Of a DNA stretch of 64,000 bases, positions 8,682 through 18,696 are shown one piece after another; within the stretch, counting starts at the first letter, position 1, and each line of letters opens with the position of its first letter. Both the position numbers and the translations under genes were made by a program. Below the pieces are notes generated by a model. The model did no database searches and had not been told where the DNA came from. It was given only the letters and a program-made list of their open reading frames with translations. Origin of the DNA: Fibrobacterota bacterium (GTDB lineage Bacteria > Fibrobacterota > Chitinivibrionia > Chitinivibrionales > Chitinispirillaceae); assembly GCA_023436205.1 (NCBI GenBank), contig JAEZKC010000107.1, positions 13,059 to 77,058 of the forward strand, written 5' to 3'.

Positions 8682-10562
8682 ATGTTGAAAACAAGACTGG
8701 TATTTTTTTCCTGCATTGTAATCTTTTTAACAGCAGGTAAGTTTTTTAATGCAAATGCTTTGAATAATGGTCTGGCCCGAACTCCCCCAATGGGGTGGAA
8801 CAGCTGGAATATTTTCCATGAAAACATCAATGAAGTACAGATAAAGGAAATTGCTGATGCAATAGTCAGCTCCGGCATGAGGGATGCCGGATACATTTAT
8901 CTGAATCTGGATGACAACTGGATGGCTACATCGCGAGATGCAAACGGAAAGCTTAGAGCGGATCCCGTCCGTTTTCCCAGCGGAATGAAAGCGCTTGGAG
9001 ATTACATCCACTCTAAAGGACTGAAATTTGGAATTTATGGTGATCGTGGATTGAGAACCTGTCATCACTACTATGCTGGGCCTGTTGGTTCTGGAAGTGG
9101 AAGCTATCAGAAAGAGCAGCTTGATGCAAACACATTCGCAGAATGGGGTGTGGACTATCTTAAATATGACAATTGTGATCCGGCTCCCGGTTCAAACATG
9201 CAGAGAGACTATGAGCGAATGAGAGATGCACTTGCAAATTGCGGCAGAGATATCGTGTTCAGTGTTTGCGCCTGGGGATACCAGAGCTGGATGCCTGCAA
9301 CTGGAAATCTATGGCGCACAACCGGCGACATAACTGATAAGTGGGACAATGGAAATGACTGGTTCAAAGGAATAATCAATGCAATTGACGGAAATGCCGG
9401 TTATGCAAGTTCAGCGGGTCCCGGAGGCTGGAACGATCCCGATATGCTTGAGATTGGAAATGGTGGTTGTACTACAGAGGAGTACCGCACTCAAATGAGC
9501 ATGTGGTGTATCATGGCCTCACCTCTTATTGCCGGGCACGATGTCAGAAGAATGTCCCAGACCACCAAAGATATTCTCCTCAATAAGGAAGTGATCGCTG
9601 TCAATCAGGACCCCGCAGGTATTCAAGGTACCAGAATAAAAGTCAGCAACGGTCTTGAGATCTGGTGCAAACCTCTAGGCTCTGCGAACGGAACAACGAA
9701 AGCAGTCGCCTTACTCAACAGAACTGGTGCTACAGCGAGTATAACTGTAAACTTTGCCGATATTGGCCTAAGCGGGACAGTTACCGTACGAGACTTATGG
9801 GCGAAAACTGAGCGGGGCAGTTTTACTGGCTCCTTCACCATGTCGGTTCCCTCTCATGGTACAGGTATGCTGAAGATTTCAAGCGAACCACCTCAACCCA
9901 AATCTGCTTTCTCAGAGATCGAAGCAGAAAGCTTCTATACTCAGTCAGGAATCCAGACGGAAAGCTGTTCAGAAGGTGGAGAGGATATTGGCTATATCGA
10001 GAATGGAGACTATGCAGTATACCACTTGGTTGATTTCGAAAATGGTGCACTGGGATTTCAGGTGAGGACGGCCAGTGGTGGAAGCGGTGGAGCTATTGAA
10101 ATCAGGCTTGACAGTTTGAACGGACCTCTTGCAGGAACCTGCCCCATTGACATTACTGGAGGCTGGCAAACCTGGGCAACCACAACCTGCAATATAAACA
10201 AGATTACTGGTATACACGATTTGTATCTCAAATTTTCAGGAGATGCCGGTTACTTATTCAACGTAAACTGGTTTCAGTTTACCAGTGGCACTGTAAATAC
10301 CGATGTGGCCCCCAAAGTGATCATGAGGAACAGAGATTTCAGTTATAATGCCCACATTACAAGTGGCAACTTGATTATATCACCTTCTAATGATTACCAG
10401 AAGTATAGTTTGTCTATTCACAAGCTTAATGGACAATTAGTGAGTAAAATGTCTGGTGTTACAGGTTCGGTGACAGTCCCTGTCAGAAGCAAGGGAACCT
10501 ATATAGTTCACACTAACAGTAACGGTCACCAAAGTAAAAGGATAATCACTTCTCTACAGTAA
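8682..10562 (+). CDS. GH27 alpha-galactosidase with CBM6-like and sorting domains
   Basis: A 626-residue secreted family 27 enzyme removing alpha-linked galactose side chains, for example from galactomannan or xyloglucan. The signal peptide covers about 1-26. The catalytic barrel opens with TPPMGWNSWN; the nucleophile is Asp163 (YLKYDNC) and the acid/base Asp216 (WRTTGDI). A CBM6-like module spans about 411-532 (EIEAESF ... NWFQF) and a sorting domain the last 80 residues. I chose the ATG at 8682 over the upstream extension of the frame because GGAG lies 8 bp before it and a signal peptide follows directly; the inferred promoter also lies within the longer frame. It heads a two-gene operon with GH43, 38 bp away. 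Confidence 0.9.
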   Translation: MLKTRLVFFSCIVIFLTAGKFFNANALNNGLARTPPMGWNSWNIFHENINEVQIKEIADAIVSSGMRDAGYIYLNLDDNWMATSRDANGKLRADPVRFPSGMKALGDYIHSKGLKFGIYGDRGLRTCHHYYAGPVGSGSGSYQKEQLDANTFAEWGVDYLKYDNCDPAPGSNMQRDYERMRDALANCGRDIVFSVCAWGYQSWMPATGNLWRTTGDITDKWDNGNDWFKGIINAIDGNAGYASSAGPGGWNDPDMLEIGNGGCTTEEYRTQMSMWCIMASPLIAGHDVRRMSQTTKDILLNKEVIAVNQDPAGIQGTRIKVSNGLEIWCKPLGSANGTTKAVALLNRTGATASITVNFADIGLSGTVTVRDLWAKTERGSFTGSFTMSVPSHGTGMLKISSEPPQPKSAFSEIEAESFYTQSGIQTESCSEGGEDIGYIENGDYAVYHLVDFENGALGFQVRTASGGSGGAIEIRLDSLNGPLAGTCPIDITGGWQTWATTTCNINKITGIHDLYLKFSGDAGYLFNVNWFQFTSGTVNTDVAPKVIMRNRDFSYNAHITSGNLIISPSNDYQKYSLSIHKLNGQLVSKMSGVTGSVTVPVRSKGTYIVHTNSNGHQSKRIITSLQ

Positions 10563-10600
10563 CAGTTAAGATTATAACTGAAACTGAAAGGCGCAACAAC

Positions 10601-12886
10601 ATGAGATTCACTAAATGTTCCATTTTCATTTTCCTGCTTTTTGCAATTTCCATGGGCGATAACCCTGTCGTACAGACAGTCTATACAGCTGATCCAGCGC
10701 CAATGGTATATGACGGCAAAGTGTACCTTTATACCAGCCACGATGAGGATGTGTTGATCGATGGTTTCTTCACCATGATGGATTGGAGATGCTATTCATC
10801 AGAAGATATGGTAAACTGGACAGATCATGGAGCAGTTGCTTCTCTTAAATCGTTCAACTGGACAGGCAGCAATGGTGCCTGGGCTCCGCAGGCTATTTAC
10901 CGCAACGGAAAGTTCTATCTGTACTGCCCCATACACATGAAAGGTATTGGGGTGCTGGTGTCAGACAGCCCCTTTGGACCATTTTCCGATCCCCTCAAAA
11001 AGCCATTGATCAATAACAGCATGGCTGATATTGACCCCACAGTATTCATAGACACTGATGGCCAGGCATACCTGTACTGGGGAAATCCCAACCTTTATTA
11101 TGTAAAACTGAACGAAGATATGATTTCGTATTCCGGTAGAATAGAGCAGATTCCACTTACAGTTGAAAGTTTCGGAAGGCGTTCCAATACCGAAAGGCCA
11201 ACATCTTACGAAGAAGGACCATGGTTTTACAAAAGAAACAGTACGTATTATATGGTATTCGCTGGAGGTCCCATATCTGAACATATCGCCTATTCTACAA
11301 GCCCCGGTCCTACCGGCCCCTGGACCTACAGAGGCGTTATCATGCCGACTCAAGGTGGAAGCTTTACAAACCACCCAGGCATCATCGATTTCAAGGGCAA
11401 TTCTTATCTGTTCTATCATAATGCCGCTCTACCGGGAGGTGGTGGCTTCAAACGATCGGTATGCGTTGAACAATTCTCATATAATGCTGACGGTACCATT
11501 CCCACCATCAACATGACAAAGAATGGTGCGCCTCAGGTCGGCAGCCTAAACCCTTTCGATACCATACAAGCCGAAACAATCTGCTGGCAGTCCGGTGTGG
11601 AAACCGCAGCCTGCAGTGAGGGGGGCATGATGGTTACAGATGTTTCCGCAAATGATTATATAAAAGTAAAGGGAGCAAATTTCGGCGATGGAGCCGAGAA
11701 ATTCGAGGTTCGCGCGGCTAGTGGATCCTCGGGCGGAACCATCGAACTGCGCTTGGGCAGCCAGACAGGGACCCTGGTCGGCACCTGTACCATCACTGGA
11801 ACCGGTAGCTGGACCACATGGAAAACGTTTGAATGTGCAATAAGCAACTGTACTGGGATAAAGGATCTGTTTCTGGTCTTCAAGGGATCGGGTGAACCGT
11901 TCAGACTCAACTGGTACCGTTTCAGCGGGCCATCCGGGTATCTGTTATCGAGTGAAATTACTGGCCAGGGAACAATCACTCGTTCTCCCAACAGTACAAG
12001 TTACGCGGAAGGTACATCAGTTACCCTTACGGCTCAGCCGGAAACCGGATGGGAGTTCATTGAATGGAGCGGCATCGGAGTCAGTGGTAACCAGAATCCT
12101 CTCACTATCACTATGAATGCAGATAGAACTATTACTGCACTTTTCGCCCGTAAAACTGTGGACGGCAACTTGGTGCTCAACGGAGATTTTACATCAGGAA
12201 CTACAAATTGGACTCTCAATGTGTGGGGTGGAGAAGCAACCGGCAGTGTAACTGGCGGAGAGTACCAATTCGCGATCGCAAGCACAGGCACCAACAGTTA
12301 TGATATCCAACTGGTCCAGCCCGGGCTTTTTCTGCAGAACGGGAAAACGTATCAGGTTACCTTCGATGCCCGTGCTGAATCAGACAGAACTCTGGAAGTG
12401 AATATGGAAATGGCAGACAATCCGTGGACAAGCTATTTACCTGAATTGCAACATTTCGACCTTACCACCACGAAACAGACATACTCTTTCATCTTTACTA
12501 TGGAACAGCCTTCAGATGTCAATGGCCGCTTGGGATTTAATGTAAGCACATCAACGGCAGATGTCTTTATAGACAATGTGGCAGTAAAGCTTCATGATCT
12601 GACTTCAGTCTCGCAGTTTAAACAGAAGATATCCTCTAAAATGAAAACATCTTACAGCAACGGCTTATTGAAAGTAGTGTTTTCTGGTGCCGAAAACAAC
12701 CCTGTTCAAATCCGACTTTACAGTTTAAAGGGAGATGTGGTGCAGTCTGTTTTTCTTCAGAGACAAACCAGTATGATTTACAGTCACAGTTTCAACATGT
12801 CGAATAACCCCAGCGGCTTCTATATAGTGGAAGCGTTGAATGGTAACAAAACTATAAGTAGCTCAAGGGTTCTGATAACCAGATAA
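10601..12886 (+). CDS. GH43 arabinofuranosidase/xylosidase-type enzyme with CBM6, InlB-like repeat, CBM4/9 and sorting domain
   Basis: A 761-residue secreted glycoside hydrolase family 43 enzyme. The catalytic triad of acids is visible in the five-bladed propeller: Asp31 (TADPAP, base), Asp145 (ADIDPT, modulator) and Glu205 (EEGPW, acid). A CBM6-like module follows at about 320-441, an InlB-type repeat at 447-515, a CBM4/9-like module at 520-660 and a sorting domain at 680-761. The GH43+CBM6 layout resembles arabinoxylan arabinofuranohydrolases, so arabinose removal from xylan is likely; beta-xylosidase activity cannot be excluded. It is co-transcribed with the GH27 gene. The signal peptide is short (about 1-19), with GAAAGG before the ATG. 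Confidence 0.88.
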   Translation: MRFTKCSIFIFLLFAISMGDNPVVQTVYTADPAPMVYDGKVYLYTSHDEDVLIDGFFTMMDWRCYSSEDMVNWTDHGAVASLKSFNWTGSNGAWAPQAIYRNGKFYLYCPIHMKGIGVLVSDSPFGPFSDPLKKPLINNSMADIDPTVFIDTDGQAYLYWGNPNLYYVKLNEDMISYSGRIEQIPLTVESFGRRSNTERPTSYEEGPWFYKRNSTYYMVFAGGPISEHIAYSTSPGPTGPWTYRGVIMPTQGGSFTNHPGIIDFKGNSYLFYHNAALPGGGGFKRSVCVEQFSYNADGTIPTINMTKNGAPQVGSLNPFDTIQAETICWQSGVETAACSEGGMMVTDVSANDYIKVKGANFGDGAEKFEVRAASGSSGGTIELRLGSQTGTLVGTCTITGTGSWTTWKTFECAISNCTGIKDLFLVFKGSGEPFRLNWYRFSGPSGYLLSSEITGQGTITRSPNSTSYAEGTSVTLTAQPETGWEFIEWSGIGVSGNQNPLTITMNADRTITALFARKTVDGNLVLNGDFTSGTTNWTLNVWGGEATGSVTGGEYQFAIASTGTNSYDIQLVQPGLFLQNGKTYQVTFDARAESDRTLEVNMEMADNPWTSYLPELQHFDLTTTKQTYSFIFTMEQPSDVNGRLGFNVSTSTADVFIDNVAVKLHDLTSVSQFKQKISSKMKTSYSNGLLKVVFSGAENNPVQIRLYSLKGDVVQSVFLQRQTSMIYSHSFNMSNNPSGFYIVEALNGNKTISSSRVLITR

Positions 12887-13198
12887 CTATGATCAATCGA
12901 GAGATGAGAAGTGCCTCGGTCCGACAGTTCATAATTCGTAAACCGCTCATCGTAGGTCGTAGATCAAAAAGGATTTACGATGGACGATGAGCGAATTTGG
13001 AATTACTTCGAAGGTGAAGCAAATAGCGATTTATGTTTGCTATGAAAAAAAGTCAGGAGACGCTACACTTCGACTTCGGCGAACCTACGCTTCCGTTGAT
13101 AGAAATCGAAGGACAGGCAGTGTGTGTGGAACAGGGGCATGTCTTTTATCCAGAAGTTCCTAATTCACATATCGCCCACGCAGGTCGCAGATCTAACT
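12887..13198. other. Intergenic region with a long inverted repeat
   Basis: About 310 bp between convergent genes. The main feature is an imperfect inverted repeat from about 12934 to 13004. CGCTCATCGTAGG...GTAGATC on the left pairs with GATTTACGAT...CGATGAGCG on the right around an A-rich loop, with outer AATTC/GAATT ends. A partial echo of the loop-side arm (cgcaggtcgcagatc) appears at 13179-13193. It may act as a bidirectional terminator or be a small palindromic repeat element. A 63-codon frame at 13033-13224 runs through this material and does not look coding. Confidence 0.45.
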
Positions 13199-13915
13199 CT
13201 AATCATCAAAACCCGGTCTTTTAAACTCCCAGGCACGAGGGAATTCCCGCTCAACAACCCTACGCAAGGCAATCAACTGGCCAAGAAAATCTGCAATTTC
13301 ATCCTCTTTGCAAAAAGAGCGTATGATGCTCCAGGCGGCAATGGAACGGTTCAGTGCGATAAGCGCCACCTTTGCCGATCCGTTTTCATCAGAATGTACC
13401 AACACTTCTTTCCATTCATCGCGATGAGTGCTTTTCGCTCTTGCAAGTTTTACTGCGATGAAAAAGGCGTACCATCCGACTACCTCAATTGCATCAGCTA
13501 ACTTAATGGATAGAGGTGTCGAAACGGTATTCTGTTTTGTAAAATCAGTAGCTAAATTGTCTCCACTTTCAAAAACATTTATCCATTTCCGGGCTGCATC
13601 TGCATACGATTGAGCTTGCCTGAAAAGCTCACTTTTACTTCCATCTTTACGCTCATTCATCAGATCCTCAAGTTCCTCAGAGAAATCATCCTCCATCTCA
13701 GGACTTGAAACATCGTCGTTCTCATCTTCTAAACTTCTACATTCAACAGTTTTCTCCATTATCGAATCAAATGCTTCCCAAAACAGTCTCCTGCTTTCAT
13801 CAGTTCCGTCCATCTTCTCTTCTTCCAGCCTAATTGCATATGAGCTGCACTTGGATGTAAAAGTACAGCGCTCACACCATCCATCACAGTAATTAAAAAT
13901 GCCGGATATGTACAT
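13199..13915 (-). CDS. Hypothetical protein with N-terminal Cys cluster
   Basis: A protein of 238 residues that I do not recognise. From the ATG at 13915 the N-terminus has four cysteines in a C-x3-C-x2-C-x5-C pattern (residues 10-23), which could hold a metal or iron-sulfur site. Acidic stretches (about 60-85) and a helical C-terminal half follow. There is no signal peptide, so it is probably cytosolic. The start was chosen because AAGAGG lies 6 bp upstream; two further Met codons lie up to 54 bp upstream, but the nearer one abuts the AAGAGG. It sits between secreted hydrolase genes but points against the upstream operon and shares no domain with them. Confidence 0.6.
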   Translation of the reverse strand: MYISGIFNYCDGWCERCTFTSKCSSYAIRLEEEKMDGTDESRRLFWEAFDSIMEKTVECRSLEDENDDVSSPEMEDDFSEELEDLMNERKDGSKSELFRQAQSYADAARKWINVFESGDNLATDFTKQNTVSTPLSIKLADAIEVVGWYAFFIAVKLARAKSTHRDEWKEVLVHSDENGSAKVALIALNRSIAAWSIIRSFCKEDEIADFLGQLIALRRVVEREFPRAWEFKRPGFDD

Positions 13916-14318
13916 GCCCATCCTCTTGTAAATATTGTTAAAGCAACAGTAATTAATGGCTCCAAACATCTCCCATCCTTTTATCTGGTAAGGTTGGAAG
14001 TGTCTGAATGGGGCATTATGCTACGAAGGCAAATTTCGAAAGAAATTCGCCTATCGTTCCTTTATCAATATATATAAAGTATCGTGGATTCGAGAAATCA
14101 ATTACAGAAATCCATCCTATTTGAATACCGTAGTATCTGTAATCAAAGTAGTGTAATTATTCGTGGTGTGGTTTTTTAGGACACTAATGGGATTACAATA
14201 GCTACTATTGAAAGTGATTTTCATCAGCCAAGAATATTGAATCATAATGCCAAGCCGAAAGAAGTTTCGCTTTACCTAACCTCGAATTCGAAAATTAATC
14301 ACGAGAGCATGTCTGAAT
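13916..14318. other. Intergenic region with a hairpin
   Basis: About 400 bp. At 14028-14051 GGCAAATTTC and GAAATTCGCC form a hairpin with one mismatch and a GAAA tetraloop, a plausible structured RNA or terminator tip. An AT-rich run (tatatataaag) follows at about 14069. I see no gene and no GTTGAA-N6-TTCAAC site. It contains the 3' end of the six-gene minus-strand operon. Confidence 0.4.
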
Positions 14319-16310
14319 TCAATTCGGCATAATCATATCGATACGTTGTGCTCGGCCACGATATGGTGGCATTTTAAAACTGCCTACGGTGTTCCCTCCC
14401 TGCATAAGTCTCACAATGTAAAGACCTTTTGGAATATCAGACAGATCACAGATTTGTGAGCAAGTAGCATTTGCGCTGCTTCTGATCGCAACAGATTTCA
14501 TAATTTTCCCGTTCAGGTTTACAAGCTGCAAAACCGCCGATTCACTGGAATAAGATGCGAGATACACAGTCAGAGAAGTTCCTGCTCTATTGAAGATGAT
14601 GGCAGGTCGAACGGTCCTTCTGAGTTGGTTGGTAACTGGCGTCGGGTCATAAAGCTTAACTGATACATTATCAATTGTAACAGCCGGGATAGCTGTACCT
14701 GCATTAAAAACCACACGACCATTAAAATCGTTCGACCCCATCATGGTAAAAGTGAATTTAAATGTCTGTTTTGTGGTAGAAAGGGTGAACTGCTTGAGAT
14801 CTTCAAGATAGCTTGTCCAGGGACTACCGGCCATTTGCACATTAACATCCAAAGTCCTGGATGCCGATGCATAAGCATCAAATGCGACTTCATAGGTCTT
14901 ACCGTTCTCAAGATATAACCCTTGCTGAAGCAGCTGGATATCATGTGTTTTATCAGCCACACTCTGAATGGCTATCCTGTATTCACCATTAACAATACTT
15001 GCCGATGCAGTACCACTCCATACATTAAAGGCCCATTCTGTAGAGCCGGAGTTGAAATCGCCATTGAGCACTAGATTACCGTTTACAGGCATACGGGAGA
15101 ACGCTGCTGTGATATTCATATTCGTATCCATAGTAATTGTGAGCGGATTCTGAGAACCACTAACTCCTGAACCACTCCATCCTACAAAAGCCCAGCCGGC
15201 CTGCGGTTGGGCAGTGAGACTGACAGATGCGCCCTTCTCATAGTTACTGCTGTTAGGATCGGATGCAACAGTGCCCTGCCCTATAGTATTGATAGAGAGA
15301 TCAAAATTTGAGAAGTTTGTCCATGAATATTTAAGCCGATCTAATCCTGATTGATTGTTGATGGTTAGTTCAATAGTAGAACCGCTTCCGCTCTTTGTAG
15401 TCATACTGTACCAGTCGCCATCTCTAAGGCCGGGCCAGTAGAATGTGCCCATATTCCAGTCATGTGCCTGCTGAGTCATTCCACGGTAGTATGCTACAAA
15501 ATATGAACCAGCTGGCTGATTATAATCCTGATAATCATAATAGTTTCCATCTCTGGAACCTGGTTTCATTGGTGCACCGAATTCCGTTATGACTGTGCGG
15601 TCGGAATAATCTCCTACCTGCCCTCTAAGGTGGCCTGTCCATTGTTGTTCGCTGGTAAAGTAACCGAAAAACGAATAATCATGCACTGCAAGAAGACAAT
15701 CCTTGAACCTGGTATCACTTCCAATATCGGGTACATTCTGTGCTGCTCCAGTTCCGTCAAGGATTATCCTCCCATGTGGAACCGACGAATACCTTCTAAT
15801 CCATTCAGCATACAACTCCCTTATTTCCTCTTTGCTATATGCCGCAGGCTCATTGAACACCTCGAAATAGCAGTTTTCGTTACTGCCATACTTATCGACC
15901 ACTTTCTTCCACATGGCCCAAAATCCATCCATATTCGCTGGCCTTGCACCAAACGTATGGGACCAGTAGCACAGGATTACCTTTCCTTTGGCAAGAGCCA
16001 CATCGATGGCACCAGTATAAGTATTCCAATAATTGGAGACAGTAGCTTCATTAATTGGCATCCGGACACTATTAGAGCCGATCTTTGATATGAACTGGCT
16101 AATAATTCTGTCAGCCACTATCGATGCTGAATTATAGGTATCAGCAGAGGTGAGACCGGAGAGATAAATGACACCTGGCTGGAAGTTATCTCTTTGATCG
16201 GCCCAGTTAACACCTCGGAATTCGTTTGTCGCGGCAAATACATGTGACCAATTGACAGATATTGCCATCACAAACAGCATGATTAGCTTAAGATTCACAT
16301 ATCTATACAT
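14319..16310 (-). CDS. GH5-type endoglucanase/cellulase with InlB-like repeat, CBM4/9 and sorting domain
   Basis: A 663-residue secreted clan GH-A enzyme, best matched to glycoside hydrolase family 5. The signal peptide covers about 1-27. The acid/base is Glu154 in EVFNEP and the nucleophile Glu243 in VITEFG; RGVNWAD near the N-terminus fits the family. An InlB-type repeat is at about 335-405, a CBM4/9-like module at 410-548 and a sorting domain at 565-663. GGAGGT lies 6 bp before the ATG. It is the last gene of the six-gene minus-strand operon, 70 bp after the GH30 gene. The exact substrate (cellulose, xyloglucan or mannan) cannot be fixed from the motifs. Confidence 0.85.
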   Translation of the reverse strand: MYRYVNLKLIMLFVMAISVNWSHVFAATNEFRGVNWADQRDNFQPGVIYLSGLTSADTYNSASIVADRIISQFISKIGSNSVRMPINEATVSNYWNTYTGAIDVALAKGKVILCYWSHTFGARPANMDGFWAMWKKVVDKYGSNENCYFEVFNEPAAYSKEEIRELYAEWIRRYSSVPHGRIILDGTGAAQNVPDIGSDTRFKDCLLAVHDYSFFGYFTSEQQWTGHLRGQVGDYSDRTVITEFGAPMKPGSRDGNYYDYQDYNQPAGSYFVAYYRGMTQQAHDWNMGTFYWPGLRDGDWYSMTTKSGSGSTIELTINNQSGLDRLKYSWTNFSNFDLSINTIGQGTVASDPNSSNYEKGASVSLTAQPQAGWAFVGWSGSGVSGSQNPLTITMDTNMNITAAFSRMPVNGNLVLNGDFNSGSTEWAFNVWSGTASASIVNGEYRIAIQSVADKTHDIQLLQQGLYLENGKTYEVAFDAYASASRTLDVNVQMAGSPWTSYLEDLKQFTLSTTKQTFKFTFTMMGSNDFNGRVVFNAGTAIPAVTIDNVSVKLYDPTPVTNQLRRTVRPAIIFNRAGTSLTVYLASYSSESAVLQLVNLNGKIMKSVAIRSSANATCSQICDLSDIPKGLYIVRLMQGGNTVGSFKMPPYRGRAQRIDMIMPN

Positions 16311-16380
16311 ATGATGACCTCCATTAGTTCACCTTCGCCGGGAAATAAATAATAGCATTCATCAACACAGGATATCCGGC

Positions 16381-18624
16381 TCACTTGGAGATCAGCACTT
16401 CCGAGCTGTGATAGGTGCGCCCGTCTATCTCAAGCTTCACAAGATAAAAACCTTTAGGTACATCTCTTAGATTTATACTGCGGGAATATGTTTCACCCGC
16501 TCTTATGCCGAATCGCACATTTTTTATACTGTTACCCTTCAGGTCATACATTTTTAATGCCGCAGCCCCGCCCACCGGCACATTGAAATCTACCCTCAGC
16601 ATCGATTTATGAATACCAATCGAAACGCCTGAGGTCCGAGGTAAAACTACCGAGGGACTAGCAGAATTCGTAGTTGCAGCTTTCACAGACACATTATCAA
16701 TAAACAAGGCATCCGTCGACATCCCAGCATTAAAACCAAGGCGGCCGTTTACATCGGTAGGATGATTCATAGTGAACGTAAAGGCATACGTTTTCTTTTC
16801 AGTGGTAAGCTCAAATTGCTCAACTTCTGCAAGATAGCTGGTCCATGGACTATTAGCCATCTCAACATTCACTTCCAGCATACGGTTTGCTGCTGCATAC
16901 GCATCAAATGTCACCTGATAGGTTTTCCCGTTTTCCAGAAAAATGCCAGGTTGCACAAGCTGAATATCGTAATTGTTAGTTCCGATGCTGCCGATTAACA
17001 GACCGTAAACCCCATTGTTCACGCTTCCGGTGGCATCGCCATCCCAGATATTTAAAGTCCAATCTGATGTTCCGGAAGAGAAGCCACCGTTAAGCACCAG
17101 ATTGCCTTCAGCATCCGGGTTACGGAAGAAATATGCAGTAAGAGATTTTTCCATATCCATGACGACAGTGATAGGATTCGTATTACCGCTGCCATCCAAG
17201 CCAGTCCAGCGGTAAAAAGACCATCCGGCCTGAGGCTGTGCAGTCAGTGACACCATTGCATTTTCCTCAAAACTCAATGCATCAGGAGAACGGCTCACGG
17301 TCCCATCCCCTAAGGTCTGCACTGTAAGCCGATACATGGTGCGGTAATTTCCCACAAATGAAATTACACTTCTCGCCGGCAGTGTATAGGAAAAGCTTGT
17401 ACCTGCGTTAACTGCCGCTCGAGCGGTCAGTTTGACATTATCAGATGTTTCCCATGGAATGAATGATGAAACTGAAAGGCCATCAAGAACAAAACGTTGC
17501 TCTACCGGATTTGCATTTTCATTGATCGCAACAATGGTCATCTGCCCCAATGAATCATTTCGGTAAGCTGTAACAAGCACGCCGGTAGAAGGATTGGAAG
17601 TTGCACTTACGCGAAAGGATCCAGGTCTGACAAAACGGCTGTAGTTTCCCATCACATATCCACGCTGAATAACTTTACCACGCATGACAAGCCCATTTGA
17701 AGCGGTTCCATTTACGCCATCTGCAGGAATAATCCACCATGTGTGGTAAGCGCTTACCGGGCCATTGACAATCTGCCCATGCATTTGCTTGGCAATTGCA
17801 ATCCCCGGCACCATCGACTCATCACCTGCAAACTGATCGAATCCGTATTCAGTCTGCCAGAGCTCTTTACCCTTCTCCTTGATTAGATTATATGGGAAAT
17901 TGGGAGACCGAGGCTCATCTCCGTAAGAATGCGTCGCTATTACATCGCAATACTTCAGTGCAGTTGCATTGTTCAGGATCGCATCGCCGTATGGCTTTAA
18001 TGAACCCCAGTTAATCACTTCAGGAGCAATTATGCGTGTTTCAAGGCCAGCTTTCTCAAGAGATGGGCCTAAATAATCTGCAATAAAGGTAACAATCTGC
18101 TGGGGCGTATATCTGCATGATTCGTAAGTCGCGGTCCAATTGGGCTCATTCTGAACGGAAATCCACTTGAGATTTACACCCTGATTTTTCAGATTTTTCA
18201 CGTAATTGACAAGTTGATCGGCCCAGTCCTGGTAATGCTCTGGAAGGAGACTTCCACCATTATTGACGTTATTGTTGTCTTTAAATTGAGCAGGAGGTGA
18301 CCACGGCGATGCCCAGATGGAAGCACCCAAAGCTTGAGCTTTTTTAGCAATGTTAATTTCCCCGGCACCGGTGGTTGCATTGGGAGCTATTCTCATTCTC
18401 ATGAGAGTCAAACCACATCCATCTGTAGGTGAAAAGAGCCTGTTTATTAAAGAATCCGCAAGTCCTCCAGCCCAGGCGGTAGATCCCCCAAACCCTGTCA
18501 TTCGCTGCTGAAGATTATCGGTCTCAATGCTGCAATCCCCCGCATAAGAAGTAGATACCTGACCTGCATAAAAAAACAGCCCTAAAGCAATAACAATGGT
18601 TTTCACTACTGATCGGGACAACAT
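16381..18624 (-). CDS. GH30 xylanase with InlB-like repeat, CBM4/9 and sorting domain
   Basis: A 747-residue secreted glycoside hydrolase family 30 enzyme, most like the glucuronoxylanase subfamily (GH30_8). The motif RMTGFGGSTAWAG opens the catalytic domain. The acid/base is Glu160 (SVQNEPNW) and the nucleophile Glu259 (LWQTEYG). The barrel and its side beta-domain cover about 30-420. An InlB-type repeat (431-503), a CBM4/9-like module (505-648) and a sorting domain (668-747) follow. The ATG at 18624 has GGGAG 6 bp upstream and a normal signal peptide; the frame stays open for 16 more codons upstream. It is fifth in the minus-strand operon. Confidence 0.87.
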   Translation of the reverse strand: MLSRSVVKTIVIALGLFFYAGQVSTSYAGDCSIETDNLQQRMTGFGGSTAWAGGLADSLINRLFSPTDGCGLTLMRMRIAPNATTGAGEINIAKKAQALGASIWASPWSPPAQFKDNNNVNNGGSLLPEHYQDWADQLVNYVKNLKNQGVNLKWISVQNEPNWTATYESCRYTPQQIVTFIADYLGPSLEKAGLETRIIAPEVINWGSLKPYGDAILNNATALKYCDVIATHSYGDEPRSPNFPYNLIKEKGKELWQTEYGFDQFAGDESMVPGIAIAKQMHGQIVNGPVSAYHTWWIIPADGVNGTASNGLVMRGKVIQRGYVMGNYSRFVRPGSFRVSATSNPSTGVLVTAYRNDSLGQMTIVAINENANPVEQRFVLDGLSVSSFIPWETSDNVKLTARAAVNAGTSFSYTLPARSVISFVGNYRTMYRLTVQTLGDGTVSRSPDALSFEENAMVSLTAQPQAGWSFYRWTGLDGSGNTNPITVVMDMEKSLTAYFFRNPDAEGNLVLNGGFSSGTSDWTLNIWDGDATGSVNNGVYGLLIGSIGTNNYDIQLVQPGIFLENGKTYQVTFDAYAAANRMLEVNVEMANSPWTSYLAEVEQFELTTEKKTYAFTFTMNHPTDVNGRLGFNAGMSTDALFIDNVSVKAATTNSASPSVVLPRTSGVSIGIHKSMLRVDFNVPVGGAAALKMYDLKGNSIKNVRFGIRAGETYSRSINLRDVPKGFYLVKLEIDGRTYHSSEVLISK

Positions 18625-18696
18625 GATTACTCCCTTGAAGAATCGTTTAACACTATTGTATTCACTATACATCTGACAACCGGATGCACCCGCGGC

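Noticed and set aside
13033..13224. 63-codon plus-strand frame behind the GH43 gene
   Set aside because: It runs through sequence next to the inverted repeat and overlaps the opposite-strand gene; it does not look like protein.
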